The notes beneath the pieces are model-generated. The model saw only the letters and a program-made list of their open reading frames with translations. It searched no databases and was not told the origin of the DNA. The position numbers and the translations under genes are program-made. 64,000 bases of DNA from Collinsella sp. (GTDB lineage Bacteria > Actinomycetota > Coriobacteriia > Coriobacteriales > Coriobacteriaceae), in the NCBI GenBank assembly GCA_019414515.1, contig DXLX01000038.1, positions 5,840 to 69,839 of the forward strand, read 5' to 3'. Shown piece by piece: positions 16,048 through 24,431 of the stretch (within the stretch, counting starts at the first letter, position 1; each line of letters starts with the position of its first letter).

Positions 16048-17178
16048 CTAGCAATCGATGACGTGCAGGTCGTGCGGGGTCTTGGTGAAAGGCTCGTAGC
16101 CGTTCTCGGTGACCACGCCGTAATCCTCCAGGCGCACGCCGCCCACGCCGGGCAGGTAAACGCCGGGCTCCATGGTGACAACCGAGCCGATCGCGATGGT
16201 GTTCTTGCTGCGGTTGAAGTTGGGCAGCTCGTGGATGTCGATACCGACGCCGTGGCCCAGGCCATGATTGTAGTAATCGCCATAGCCGGCATCGCCGATG
16301 ATCTTCTTGGAAAGCTTGAAGATGTCGTTACCCTCAACGCCCGGATGGATGGCGGCGACGCACTCCTCGTGCGTGCGGCGCACGAGCGCGTACAGGTCGA
16401 GCTGCTCCTGCGTGGGCTCGCCCATCACGACGGTGCGCGTCATGTCGGAGCGGTAATCGCAGTAGCCCGCGCCGTAATCCATGAGAACGAAATCGCCCTT
16501 CTCGATCACGCGATCGCTCGGCACGGCATGCGGGTTGGCGGTGTTGGGACCGCTCGCCACGATGGAGCCGAAGGCAAGGCTGTCGGCGCCGTTGGCGAAC
16601 ATAAAGTTCTCGAGCTCGTTGCGAACCTGCTTCTCGGTCATACCGGGCTTAATAAAGCCGAGCATATGCTGGAAAGCGGCATCGGTGATCGACTGCGCAT
16701 GGCGCATAAGCTCAATCTCCTCGGCATCCTTGATGGCGCGCATCTTGCGGATGTCGTCGTGCATCAGCGGTAGGATGCAGGCGACGGAACGGTCCTCCAG
16801 GCCGCGCTGAATACCCTGGTAGAAGTTAATCTGCATATCGTCCTCGACAGCACAGACACGGCACTTGTTAGCCGCAATCTTGCCGGCGACCCAGCCGGGG
16901 ATGGTACCCTCGTCCATGTCGTAAACCCAGGGGCTGCCGGCGGGCGTGTTCTCCTCAAAGCTGTTGAGGTAGCGCGAGTCGGTATGGAACAGGCACTGGT
17001 CGGCCGTAATAAACGCCGCGTGCGGGAATTCAAAGGTGTAATCGAAAACGCCCTTCACGCCCGTAAGCCAACGAAGATTGGCCTCGTCGCGCACCACGAT
17101 GGCGTCGTAGCCACGCTCGGCCATCAGGGCACGGACACGCTCGATACGACCGGCAGGACCGGCAGCAAACTCAGACAT
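16048..17178 (-). CDS. pepQ: M24 metallopeptidase (Xaa-Pro aminopeptidase/dipeptidase)
   Basis: This 376-residue cytoplasmic peptidase removes or splits residues next to proline. It has an N-terminal creatinase-like domain (about 1-130) and a pita-bread catalytic domain. The metal ligands are visible: two aspartates in MDYGAGYCDYRSDMTRT (about 230-246), histidine in NHGLGHGVGIDIHE (about 304) and glutamates in MEPGVYLPG (about 333) and VRLEDYGVV. PepP and PepQ cannot be told apart here. It lies just upstream of efp, as in many Gram-positive bacteria, but a strong terminator intervenes. Confidence 0.9.
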   Translation of the reverse strand: MSEFAAGPAGRIERVRALMAERGYDAIVVRDEANLRWLTGVKGVFDYTFEFPHAAFITADQCLFHTDSRYLNSFEENTPAGSPWVYDMDEGTIPGWVAGKIAANKCRVCAVEDDMQINFYQGIQRGLEDRSVACILPLMHDDIRKMRAIKDAEEIELMRHAQSITDAAFQHMLGFIKPGMTEKQVRNELENFMFANGADSLAFGSIVASGPNTANPHAVPSDRVIEKGDFVLMDYGAGYCDYRSDMTRTVVMGEPTQEQLDLYALVRRTHEECVAAIHPGVEGNDIFKLSKKIIGDAGYGDYYNHGLGHGVGIDIHELPNFNRSKNTIAIGSVVTMEPGVYLPGVGGVRLEDYGVVTENGYEPFTKTPHDLHVIDC

Positions 17179-17310
17179 GCAGATTCCTTTCTTGTTGTCT
17201 CTATATAGACGGGACGGGTCTCAACCGAACGACGGAATCGCATGCGATCCGCAACCGATTGGAAACCCGCCCCTCAACATGATACGAAAGAGGATGGAAG
17301 TCAATAAATC

Positions 17311-18420
17311 TTAGAGAAGTTCTTTACGAGAAGCCAAGTAGGCGTGAGCATGGCGCTTAAGAACCTCGTCCTCAACGTTCGTTAGGCGAATGGCGCCGAG
17401 TGCCGCGGGCAGCGGCAACATGCTGCGGTTCGAGCGTGCAAACTGCTGCTTGCGGAACTCCTCGATATATGCGGCAGACTCCAGATCGAAGGCAAGTTCC
17501 TCGATACCAAAGTCCTCCAAGCAGTCATCGACCTCAAAGACGTAATCGATATCGAAATCGCAGGCATCATGTGCAAGGCGTGCCTCAAAGCGAATGCCCT
17601 CGGACAACAGCTGGTAGGCAGGGGCCTGCGAAGCGGCATCGCCCAAGCAGGCGCGCAGGGTACGCTCCCCCGTCTTGCCAAAATCGAGCGCATGGCGAGC
17701 GCTCGGGTTCGTGGCCATCAGTACGTCCTTGCGGGCAGTCTGAGACCATTGAACGGCATTGACGAGCGCGACCTCCTCGCCCGCGAGAATCTCGGGGACG
17801 GTCTCAGTAAACTGATTCCAACGGGACTTACTGCTCGAAAGCATGGTGCCAACAAGTACCACATAGCCGAGCTTGAGGTCCTCGGGGTCCGCCTCGCGAA
17901 CAAGGTCGAGGTCACACACGACCAAGCCCGGTTCGGGACGGAACGCGATAGCGGGAAGCGCATTCGACGACGAGGCAATGAGCGGCTTCATGGTCGTCGC
18001 GACCGTGAGCATGGCGTCAAAGGTCGTCGGCAGCAGCGCGCACTCGGTTCGGCCACACCACTGGTTGGCGCACCAGCTAACAACCGAGCAGGTTGCGGCA
18101 TCGCCAACGGCGACAACCAGATCGTCGCAGGTAATGCCGTTGGCAGACAAGGCGCCAAAGATAGCATCGGCATCGGCCAGCGTGGCACCAGCAGGCGAAA
18201 CCTCAAGGGAGAACTGCGACACGGCAAAACCGGCGTCGACCAGCGCATGCTCGACGACCTCATCAAAACGTTCTGACGAGGCGGAGTTCCAAACCACCAT
18301 CGCGCGCTTAGGCTTGCCCACAGCCGAGGCAAACATACGCGACAGCTCATCGAACGCGCCCAATCCGACACGGACATCGACGCTGCGGTTTTGGAAATTG
18401 ATCAGTTGGCGGCGAATCAT
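17311..18420 (-). CDS. Degenerate 3-dehydroquinate-synthase-like protein, predicted inactive
   Basis: This 369-residue protein has the AroB fold signature in weak form: VVAVGDAATCSVV for the NAD site, ALLPTTFDAM for the usual VPTTLLA, and DFGKTGERTLRA for NFGHTFGHALE. In AroB three residues hold the zinc: a glutamate in the AEVIK block and histidines in the FGHT and LLHGE blocks. All three are gone here (DLKLGYVVLVG, FGKT, LLSEGIR), and so is the substrate lysine of the GGK block. The frame is open along its whole length, so it looks like a kept pseudoenzyme, not a decayed gene. It overlaps aroK as ATGA, which sets the ATG at 18420 as its start. It may have a structural or regulatory role with shikimate kinase; that is inference. 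Confidence 0.6.
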   Translation of the reverse strand: MIRRQLINFQNRSVDVRVGLGAFDELSRMFASAVGKPKRAMVVWNSASSERFDEVVEHALVDAGFAVSQFSLEVSPAGATLADADAIFGALSANGITCDDLVVAVGDAATCSVVSWCANQWCGRTECALLPTTFDAMLTVATTMKPLIASSSNALPAIAFRPEPGLVVCDLDLVREADPEDLKLGYVVLVGTMLSSSKSRWNQFTETVPEILAGEEVALVNAVQWSQTARKDVLMATNPSARHALDFGKTGERTLRACLGDAASQAPAYQLLSEGIRFEARLAHDACDFDIDYVFEVDDCLEDFGIEELAFDLESAAYIEEFRKQQFARSNRSMLPLPAALGAIRLTNVEDEVLKRHAHAYLASRKELL

Positions 18421-18950
18421 AGCAGTCCACGCTCCAAAAGCATCTCGGCACAAAGGTAGGAAACGTCCTCGAAGGACTTGTTGCGAATATCAAGGGTAAT
18501 ATCGGCGGCCTGGCGATACAGCGGACGGCGATGCTCAAACAAGCGCGCGGCATGCTCGGGCGAGCGGAAATCGGGGCGCGTGTCGGACCGACGAATCTGG
18601 CGAATCGAATCCTCAAAGTCGCCCTCGAGGTACACGCACGTACCCATTTCGTGCATCAGCTCAATATTCACCGGCGTCTCGACGATACCGCCCCCGCACG
18701 AAACCAACAGACTGCGCTCGCTTTGGAGCGAACGGAGCGCCGAGGTCTCGAGCTCGCGAAAACGATCCTCACCCTCGGTCTCAAAAATCTCGGTTACCGA
18801 CTTGCCGCAACGGCGGACGACTAGGCGGTCGGTATCGATAAAACGCCGCTTGAACATAGTGCCGACGTTGCGCGCGAGCGTCGATTTGCCCGCGCCCAAA
18901 AAGCCGATAAAGAAGATATGGTCGCAGCCGTGTTTGGTGTGCTGGGACAT
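18417..18950 (-). CDS. aroK: Shikimate kinase
   Basis: This 177-residue P-loop kinase phosphorylates shikimate on the way to chorismate. It has Walker A GFLGAGKST at 16-24, the substrate-binding aspartate in FIDTDRLVVRR, GEDRFRELE with the conserved arginine near residue 63, and CGGGIVE near residue 87. A lid arginine is likely in RPDFRSPEHAARLFEHR. All catalytic features are intact, in contrast to the AroB-like neighbour it overlaps. Eight bases separate it from yqeG upstream. Confidence 0.92.
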   Translation of the reverse strand: MSQHTKHGCDHIFFIGFLGAGKSTLARNVGTMFKRRFIDTDRLVVRRCGKSVTEIFETEGEDRFRELETSALRSLQSERSLLVSCGGGIVETPVNIELMHEMGTCVYLEGDFEDSIRQIRRSDTRPDFRSPEHAARLFEHRRPLYRQAADITLDIRNKSFEDVSYLCAEMLLERGLL

Positions 18951-18958
18951 GACGAGAC

Positions 18959-19456
18959 CTATTCCTCGCAGGGAAGGTCGCGCAGGGCCCGGCGCTCAAA
19001 GATACGGAAGATCTGCGTATACCACAGGTCCTGCGTGGCCTGCGGCTTTACCAGGATGGTATCGACGCCGGCGAAGTTGCCGCTCCACACGTCCGTGTAG
19101 AGCTGATCACCGATCAGCACCGCCTCGTCGGCCGTGGCGCCGAGGCGCTTAAGACCCGCCTTGAGGGCAAACGGCGCCGGCTTCATGGCATGGCTGATGG
19201 CCTCGAGTCCCAGCTCGCGTGCTGATGCCATGACCTGGTCGCGATGCCAGTTGTTGGACACCATGCACAGCTTAAAGCCTTTGGCGCGGGCGGTATCGAG
19301 CCAAGCGGAAACCGCAGCGGGAACCTGCTCGGTGTCACGCGGCACCAGGGTGTTATCGCGATCGAGCAGAATGGCGCGTTTGCCGTCGGCCCAAAGGGTA
19401 TCAAGGTCGATGCGATCGACCGAGGCAACGTAACGTTTGGGGCTAAAAATCCTCAT
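18959..19456 (-). CDS. YqeG-family HAD phosphatase
   Basis: This 165-residue HAD-superfamily IIIA phosphatase has the nucleophile motif LLDRDNTLVPRD at about 29-40, the SNN block in CMVSNNWH, the conserved lysine region MKPAPFALKAGL and VLIGDQLYTDVWSGN with the metal-binding aspartate. YqeG proteins may act on phosphatidylglycerol phosphate or other small substrates; the true substrate is not known. ATG at 19456 is one base past the mltG stop, and earlier in-frame starts would lie inside mltG. Confidence 0.85.
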   Translation of the reverse strand: MRIFSPKRYVASVDRIDLDTLWADGKRAILLDRDNTLVPRDTEQVPAAVSAWLDTARAKGFKLCMVSNNWHRDQVMASARELGLEAISHAMKPAPFALKAGLKRLGATADEAVLIGDQLYTDVWSGNFAGVDTILVKPQATQDLWYTQIFRIFERRALRDLPCEE

Positions 19457-19457
19457 G

Positions 19458-20891
19458 CTAATTCCAAGACTGTTGATGCTCTTCGTAGGTTTGCGAGAAG
19501 TACTCCTCGTCCTGCGTAATGTAGAAATACAGGTCATCGGAGTCGGTCGGCTCAAGCGTGGCCTTGAGTGCCTCGAGCGACGGAGAGCAGATGGGCGTGG
19601 GTGGCAGACCCTCATGCCTATAGGTGTTATACGGACTATCGCTCTGCAGGTCGTCGGCGGTAACCTCGCCACCGGTGACATACATCATGGTCGCATCGCT
19701 GTTGAGATAGCGCAGACCATCGAGCTTGCCGGCAAGACGGTTGTAGAAGACCGAGGCCACGTGCGCGCGCTGGTCGGCGTTGAGGCCCTCGCGCTCAACG
19801 ATAGAGGCCAAGTTGACGATGTCGTAGTCGGACATCTCCACACCGTAGCGTTCCTTGATCTTGGCTTCGCAGCTCGCAAAGTCAAGCGACTTGTACTCGG
19901 TCTTAAACTGATCGAGCATAGCGCGAATCACGTCATCGACCGTCGGCGAATCGCCCAACGAATAAGTCTTGGGGAACAAGAAACCCTCAAGCGAGTCGTT
20001 GGCGGCGCCCTTAAGGAAGCTATAGTCGTCCACGTAGTTGGAGGCCTTAGCCTGGTTGAGGAAGTCTTCCTTAGAGATGCCATCGTAGGCCTGGGCCACA
20101 CGATCGGCGACTTGATCGACCGTCAGGCCCTCAGGGATTGTTAGCGCATTGGAGCCCGCGTTGGGACCTTCCATGAGCTGCTGAACAACCTTGGTCGCGT
20201 CCATGAGTGTGGTGAACAAATAGGTACCAGGCTTGAGCGACATATCGGCGTTGAGCTTTTTCACCGCCGCATAGTAATCCTTGGGATTCTCGACGATATG
20301 GTTCTCGGAGAGAATCGAGGCGATCGTATCGCCCGAAGCACCGTCGGGAATGGTTACCGTAACCTGCTGACCAGCCGTGACCTTCGTGTCCTCACCGGCA
20401 AAGAAGCCCTTGACGGCCGGCACGACAAAGAAAACGATCGCGACAAGCGCAAGCACCGCCACCACAACGCCGATGATCATGGGAACCGGAGAGCTCTTCT
20501 TTTGAGCACCGCGACGAGTATGCGTGTTGTAGCTCGAGCGGGTCGCCGGAGCAACGCCATGCGAACCGCGGGCGTGATGAGAATGCGATTGGGGGGCCTG
20601 CGTTCGCTGGGTAGGTGCCTGCTGCTTAAAGCGGGTACCGCCTGCAGGCTGGGCCGTACGAGCAGTGGGCTGCTGAGCCGCGTGAGAAGCCGGATGCTGA
20701 ACCGAACGAGCAGAAGGCTGCTGACCCGTCCGTTGAACAGGTTGGGCCGAACGAGAGAAGGACTGCACCGGGCGCGCGGCAGGCTGAGCTGCGCGCTGCG
20801 TCGGCTGTGCCGGACGCTGGCCAGGCTGGGCAGGGCGCGACGCCGGCTGACGTGTACGATTCGGCTGGCGCGGATCGGAAGCACTAGGCAT
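19458..20891 (-). CDS. mltG: Endolytic peptidoglycan transglycosylase MltG
   Basis: This 477-residue membrane protein cuts nascent glycan strands and so sets their length. The first 140 residues form an unusual cytoplasmic tail made of Pro/Gln/Arg/Ala repeats (SRPAQPGQRPAQPTQRAAQ-like). A single membrane span lies near 155-180 (MIIGVVVAVLALVAIVFFVV), followed by a LysM-like segment (TVTIPDGASGDTIASIL) and the YceG catalytic domain with VEREGLNADQR (catalytic glutamate) and NTYRHEGLPPTPICSP near the end. ATG at 20891 is preceded by GAGGAGG, and it overlaps ruvX by 8 bp. Confidence 0.92.
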   Translation of the reverse strand: MPSASDPRQPNRTRQPASRPAQPGQRPAQPTQRAAQPAARPVQSFSRSAQPVQRTGQQPSARSVQHPASHAAQQPTARTAQPAGGTRFKQQAPTQRTQAPQSHSHHARGSHGVAPATRSSYNTHTRRGAQKKSSPVPMIIGVVVAVLALVAIVFFVVPAVKGFFAGEDTKVTAGQQVTVTIPDGASGDTIASILSENHIVENPKDYYAAVKKLNADMSLKPGTYLFTTLMDATKVVQQLMEGPNAGSNALTIPEGLTVDQVADRVAQAYDGISKEDFLNQAKASNYVDDYSFLKGAANDSLEGFLFPKTYSLGDSPTVDDVIRAMLDQFKTEYKSLDFASCEAKIKERYGVEMSDYDIVNLASIVEREGLNADQRAHVASVFYNRLAGKLDGLRYLNSDATMMYVTGGEVTADDLQSDSPYNTYRHEGLPPTPICSPSLEALKATLEPTDSDDLYFYITQDEEYFSQTYEEHQQSWN

Positions 20892-21312
20892 GCGAAACCT
20901 CCTCGTTTTTACGATCGAGCCACGTCTGCAAAAAAAGGCTGGCGGCAATCATGTCGATCTTGCCCCTCATCTGCTTTTCGTTGAGGCCCTGCTCGCGCAG
21001 GATACGCTTGGCCTCTTGCGAGGACAGACGCTCGTCCTCAAACTCCAGCGGAAGATCGAGCTCGTCGGCAATCTTTTGCGCCACGGCGGCAACGCGCTCG
21101 GCTTGGGGGCCGGGCTCACCGCCCATGGTCAGGGGACGTCCGCTTACCAGGATGTCGGGCTCATAGTCTTCGACCAGGTAGCGGAACGTCTTGGCCATAC
21201 CGGTGACCTCGGCGGCCGGGAGCACCTTGACGGGCATCGCCATCTTGCCATCACGGCTCGAGACGGCGATGCCAATCCTGGTCTCCCCTATGTCCAGCGC
21301 AAGCGCGACCAC
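20884..21312 (-). CDS. ruvX: RuvX/YqgF Holliday junction resolvase-like RNase H fold protein
   Basis: This 142-residue RNase-H-fold nuclease has ALDIGETRIGIAVS with the first catalytic aspartate (residue 7), GRPLTMGGEPGPQAERV in the middle, the glutamate-containing DERLSSQEAKRIL and a final aspartate in RGKIDMIAASLFLQ. The family is implicated in pre-16S rRNA processing and in junction resolution. The alaS-ruvX-mltG order is common in Gram-positive bacteria, and the genes are 17 bp apart or overlapping, so they form one transcript. Confidence 0.93.
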   Translation of the reverse strand: MVALALDIGETRIGIAVSSRDGKMAMPVKVLPAAEVTGMAKTFRYLVEDYEPDILVSGRPLTMGGEPGPQAERVAAVAQKIADELDLPLEFEDERLSSQEAKRILREQGLNEKQMRGKIDMIAASLFLQTWLDRKNEEVSHA

Positions 21313-21329
21313 AGTGACTTCTTAGATTC

Positions 21330-23987
21330 TTAGGCGCCGAGCGCGGTCTTGGCGGCCGCGAGGGCATCGGCGATGCCGGCAGCATTCTTGCCACCGGCCT
21401 GGGCCATGTTGGGACGGCCACCACCGCGACCGTCGACCAGACCCGCGATCTGCTTGATCACATTACCGGCGTGGAACCCGGCCTTCACGGCGTCATCGGA
21501 GCCGGCAGCGAGCAGGGCCGGAGTGCCCTTCTCAGTCACGCTGGCGACGACACAAGCGACAGGGCCGGCGACCTTCTGGTGCACGGTATCCCATACGTTG
21601 CGCAGGTCGGCAGCCTCAAGGCCCTGGAGCTCAGCAACGACGAGCTTGTAGCCACCGAGCTCGACAGCACCCTCGATGGAGCTGGAAATGGCGTCGGAGG
21701 AACCACCGGTCAGAGCCTTTTTGAGCTTGTTGGACGTCTCGCGCAGCTCGACCTGCAGGTTCTCCACACGGGCGGGAACCTCGTCGACGCGGCACTTGAG
21801 CGCAGCAGCGGCGGCGTCAACGAGTGCCAGGCGGTCGGCCATATAGTCGAGAGCACCCTTAGAGGTCACGGCCTCGATACGGCGGACGTTCGAGCCCGTA
21901 GAGGACTCGGAAATAATCTTGAACAGGCCGATCTCGGCGGTGTTGGCAGCGTGCGTGCCACCGCAGAGCTCGCGAGAGAACGGCTGGTCCTCGGCGCCCA
22001 CGGAGACGACGCGGACGACATCGCCGTACTTCTCTCCAAACAGAGCAACAGCGCCGGCAGCCTTAGCCTCGTCGATGCCCATAACACGGGTCACGACCGG
22101 CTTGGAGGCGAAGATCTGCTGGTTGACCAAGTCCTCGACAGCCTTGAGCTGCTCGGAGGAAAGGGCCTCGAAGTGCGTAAAGTCAAAGCGCAGGTGCTCG
22201 GGCGTCACCAGCGAGCCGGCCTGGGAGACGTGCTCGCCCAGGACCTGCTTAAGGGCAGCGTCGAGCAGGTGCGTGGCGGTGTGGTTGCGGCGCAGGAAGC
22301 CACGGCGCTCGGCGTCGAGAGCGGCGGTCACAGCGGCACCGACAGTCAGCGTGCCATCGGCAACGTGCGCGACGTGGGCATACAGGCCGTTGTGGTTCTT
22401 GGTGTCGGCAACGGTCAGAACAACGCCCTCGGCGGAAAGCTTGCCGGCATCGCCCTGCTGACCACCCATCTCGGCATAGAACGGGGTGCGGTCGAGCACG
22501 ACCTCGACATCCTCGCCCGCGGCTGCGGACTCGACGGACTCGCCGTTGCGCACGATGGCGACAACCTTGGCGCCCTCGATCACATCGTTGTCATAGCCGT
22601 CGAACTCGGTCGCTGCGACCTTGTCGGAAAGCTCGACCCACACGTCGTTGAAGCTACCCCAGGCGTCGCCCTTGGCGTTAGCGCGGGCGCGGGCCTTCTG
22701 GTCCTCCATGCAGGCAGTGAAGCCGTCCATGTCGACGTCGTGGCCAGCGGTGCCGGCGATCTCGACGGTCAGATCGATGGGGAAACCAAAGGTGTCGTGC
22801 AGCTTAAAGGCGACATCGCCCGGAAGCACAGCGCCCTCGGCAAGCGCTGCCAGGGCCTCGTCCAGGTACACGCGGCCGTTGTCGAGCGTCGTGGAGAAGC
22901 GCTCCTCCTCGGAGGCAACGATACCCTTGACGAGCGCGACGTTCTTGAGCAACTCGGGATAGGCCTCGCCCATTTGAGCGTTGACCTCGTCGATGAACTT
23001 GGTCAGGAAGGCGCCCTCGATGCCCAGCAGGCGACCGTGGAACACGGCACGGCGGAGCAGACGGCGAAGGACGTACTCGCGACCCTCGTTGCCGGGAAGG
23101 ATGCCGTCCGAGATCATAAAGTCGACAGCACGGGAGTGGTCGGCGATGATGCGCAGGGAGCGGCTGGCGCCGGAGTAGTCATCGGCGTCATAGGTCTTGC
23201 CGCTAATCTCCTCACCGAGTTTGATGAGGTGCTGCATCAGATCGCCGTCGTAATTGGCGGTCTTGTGCTGCATGATGGCAGCCATGCGCTCCAGGCCCAT
23301 GCCCGTATCGAGGTTGCGGTGCGGCAGCTCCGGCATGGAGCCGTCCTCCTGGCGGTCGTACTGGGTAAACACGAGGTTCCAGAACTCAAGGAAGCGGTCG
23401 CAGTCGCAGCCGGGCTTGCAGTCGGGGCTGCCGCAACCGACCTCCTCGCCCATGTCAAAGTAGATCTCGGAGCACGGACCGCAGGGGCCGGTGGGGCCAG
23501 CGGCCCAGAAGTTGTCGTCCTCGCCCAAGCGGGAGATGTGGTCCTCGGCAACGCCCAGGGAGCGCCACACGTCATGGGTCTCATCGTCCTCGGTAAAGAC
23601 GGTAAAGTACAGGCGGTCGAGCGGCAGCTTGAACTCCTTGGTGATGAGCTCAAAGGCCCAGGCGCAAGCCTGCTCCTTGGAGACGCCGCCAAAAGAGAAA
23701 TCGCCGAGCATCTCGAAGAACGACAGGTGACGGCCGTCCTCGCCGATGCAGTCGATGTCGTTGGTGCGGACGCACTTCTGGCAGGAGATCGCGCCAATCT
23801 CCTTCATGGTCTTCTTGCCCTGGTAGTACTCCTTAAACTGGTTCATGCCGGCGTTGGCAAGCAGCAGTGAAGGATCGTCGGGGACGAGGGACGAAGAAGG
23901 ATAGAGCTTAAGACCGCGCTCCTCAAAGAAGTTGAGGAACTTGGAGCGGATCTCGGCCGTAGTCATTGACGGGTAGTCAGCACTCAT
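21330..23987 (-). CDS. alaS: Alanyl-tRNA synthetase
   Basis: This 885-residue class II synthetase charges tRNA-Ala. The catalytic domain begins MTTAEIRSKFLNFFEERGL with motif 1-3 elements following. The editing domain shows the zinc-binding HxxxH (RNHTATHLLDAAL near residue 570) and CGGTHAANTAEIG near 670. The C-terminal DHHA1 domain ends with DGRGGGRPNMAQAGG. ATG at 23987 has AGGAG upstream; an ORF extension of 30 codons has no site. The promoter is at 24034-24061 and no T-box fits in the 47-bp leader. Confidence 0.96.
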   Translation of the reverse strand: MSADYPSMTTAEIRSKFLNFFEERGLKLYPSSSLVPDDPSLLLANAGMNQFKEYYQGKKTMKEIGAISCQKCVRTNDIDCIGEDGRHLSFFEMLGDFSFGGVSKEQACAWAFELITKEFKLPLDRLYFTVFTEDDETHDVWRSLGVAEDHISRLGEDDNFWAAGPTGPCGPCSEIYFDMGEEVGCGSPDCKPGCDCDRFLEFWNLVFTQYDRQEDGSMPELPHRNLDTGMGLERMAAIMQHKTANYDGDLMQHLIKLGEEISGKTYDADDYSGASRSLRIIADHSRAVDFMISDGILPGNEGREYVLRRLLRRAVFHGRLLGIEGAFLTKFIDEVNAQMGEAYPELLKNVALVKGIVASEEERFSTTLDNGRVYLDEALAALAEGAVLPGDVAFKLHDTFGFPIDLTVEIAGTAGHDVDMDGFTACMEDQKARARANAKGDAWGSFNDVWVELSDKVAATEFDGYDNDVIEGAKVVAIVRNGESVESAAAGEDVEVVLDRTPFYAEMGGQQGDAGKLSAEGVVLTVADTKNHNGLYAHVAHVADGTLTVGAAVTAALDAERRGFLRRNHTATHLLDAALKQVLGEHVSQAGSLVTPEHLRFDFTHFEALSSEQLKAVEDLVNQQIFASKPVVTRVMGIDEAKAAGAVALFGEKYGDVVRVVSVGAEDQPFSRELCGGTHAANTAEIGLFKIISESSTGSNVRRIEAVTSKGALDYMADRLALVDAAAAALKCRVDEVPARVENLQVELRETSNKLKKALTGGSSDAISSSIEGAVELGGYKLVVAELQGLEAADLRNVWDTVHQKVAGPVACVVASVTEKGTPALLAAGSDDAVKAGFHAGNVIKQIAGLVDGRGGGRPNMAQAGGKNAAGIADALAAAKTALGA

Positions 23988-24033
23988 AGAGGGAATCTCC
24001 TCGGTTTCACATCGAAACAGTTCAAACGTAACG

Positions 24034-24061
24034 ATATTACCATCCCGCCGCGCAAGTGCAA
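24034..24061 (-). promoter_or_regulatory. Promoter of the alaS operon
   Basis: On the minus strand TTGCAC (24056-24061) and TAATAT (24034-24039) are 16 bp apart. The leader to alaS is short. The -35 touches the U-tract of the terminator at 24058-24089. Confidence 0.65.
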
Positions 24062-24089
24062 AAAAGAGGGTCGCCAAACAGCGACCCTC
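24058..24089 (-). terminator. Minus-strand terminator upstream of alaS
   Basis: GAGGGTCGC and GCGACCCTC (24066-24074 and 24081-24089) form a perfect 9-bp stem followed on the minus strand by TTTTTTGC. The only minus-strand operon it can serve ends at 24432, which means its transcript runs antisense through the small plus-strand gene between. Confidence 0.8.
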
Positions 24090-24181
24090 CAGCGAAAGTG
24101 CACGTTATTTAGTACTGCGCGATCCTTTGAAAAAGGACTGCTGTATAATTGCATATAAGATTCACCCGGAAGGAGCGATCG

Positions 24182-24421
24182 ATGAAAAGCAAACGATTTG
24201 TCCTGAATGCACTTCTGGTTGTAGCACTTTTAGCGCTCTTGGCCTTCTCATGCTGGTACGCAAACCAACCATCATTTGGATACGTATTGTATACAGTAAT
24301 GTCCGGCGATAAGGCTTATTACACTCTACGCGCAATTGACGTTCTCTTTTTCTATGTAGCCGGCCCCTTATCAATCGCTTTGGTCGCGTTTCTTGTCATT
24401 TACAACTTCAAGAAACGTTAA
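24182..24421 (+). CDS. Small two-span membrane protein, unknown function
   Basis: This 79-residue protein is not recognised. It begins MKSKRFVLNALLVVALLALL, a basic start followed by a hydrophobic segment (about 6-25), then a polar loop with aromatic residues (about 26-50) and a second hydrophobic segment (about 51-74) ending NFKKR, so both ends probably face the cytoplasm. AAGGAG lies 7 nt before the ATG, and TATAAT at 24144-24149 is a near-perfect -10 without a clear -35. It is one of few plus-strand genes here and has relatively AT-rich codons. It converges on the AI-2E-type gene with only 10 bp between stops. Confidence 0.7.
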   Translation: MKSKRFVLNALLVVALLALLAFSCWYANQPSFGYVLYTVMSGDKAYYTLRAIDVLFFYVAGPLSIALVAFLVIYNFKKR

Positions 24422-24431
24422 TAGAACCTAT

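Noticed and set aside
17209..17273. Imperfect palindrome between the aroB-like and peptidase genes as a terminator
   Set aside because: The arms pair with several mismatches and no U-tract follows on either strand, so I do not call it.
21471..23870. 799-codon open frame on the plus strand opposite alaS
   Set aside because: It is a mirror of a conserved synthetase in a high-GC genome, has no ribosome site of note and resembles no family. Similar long frames lie opposite ptsI, fruA, smc and the FakA-like gene, all for the same reason.
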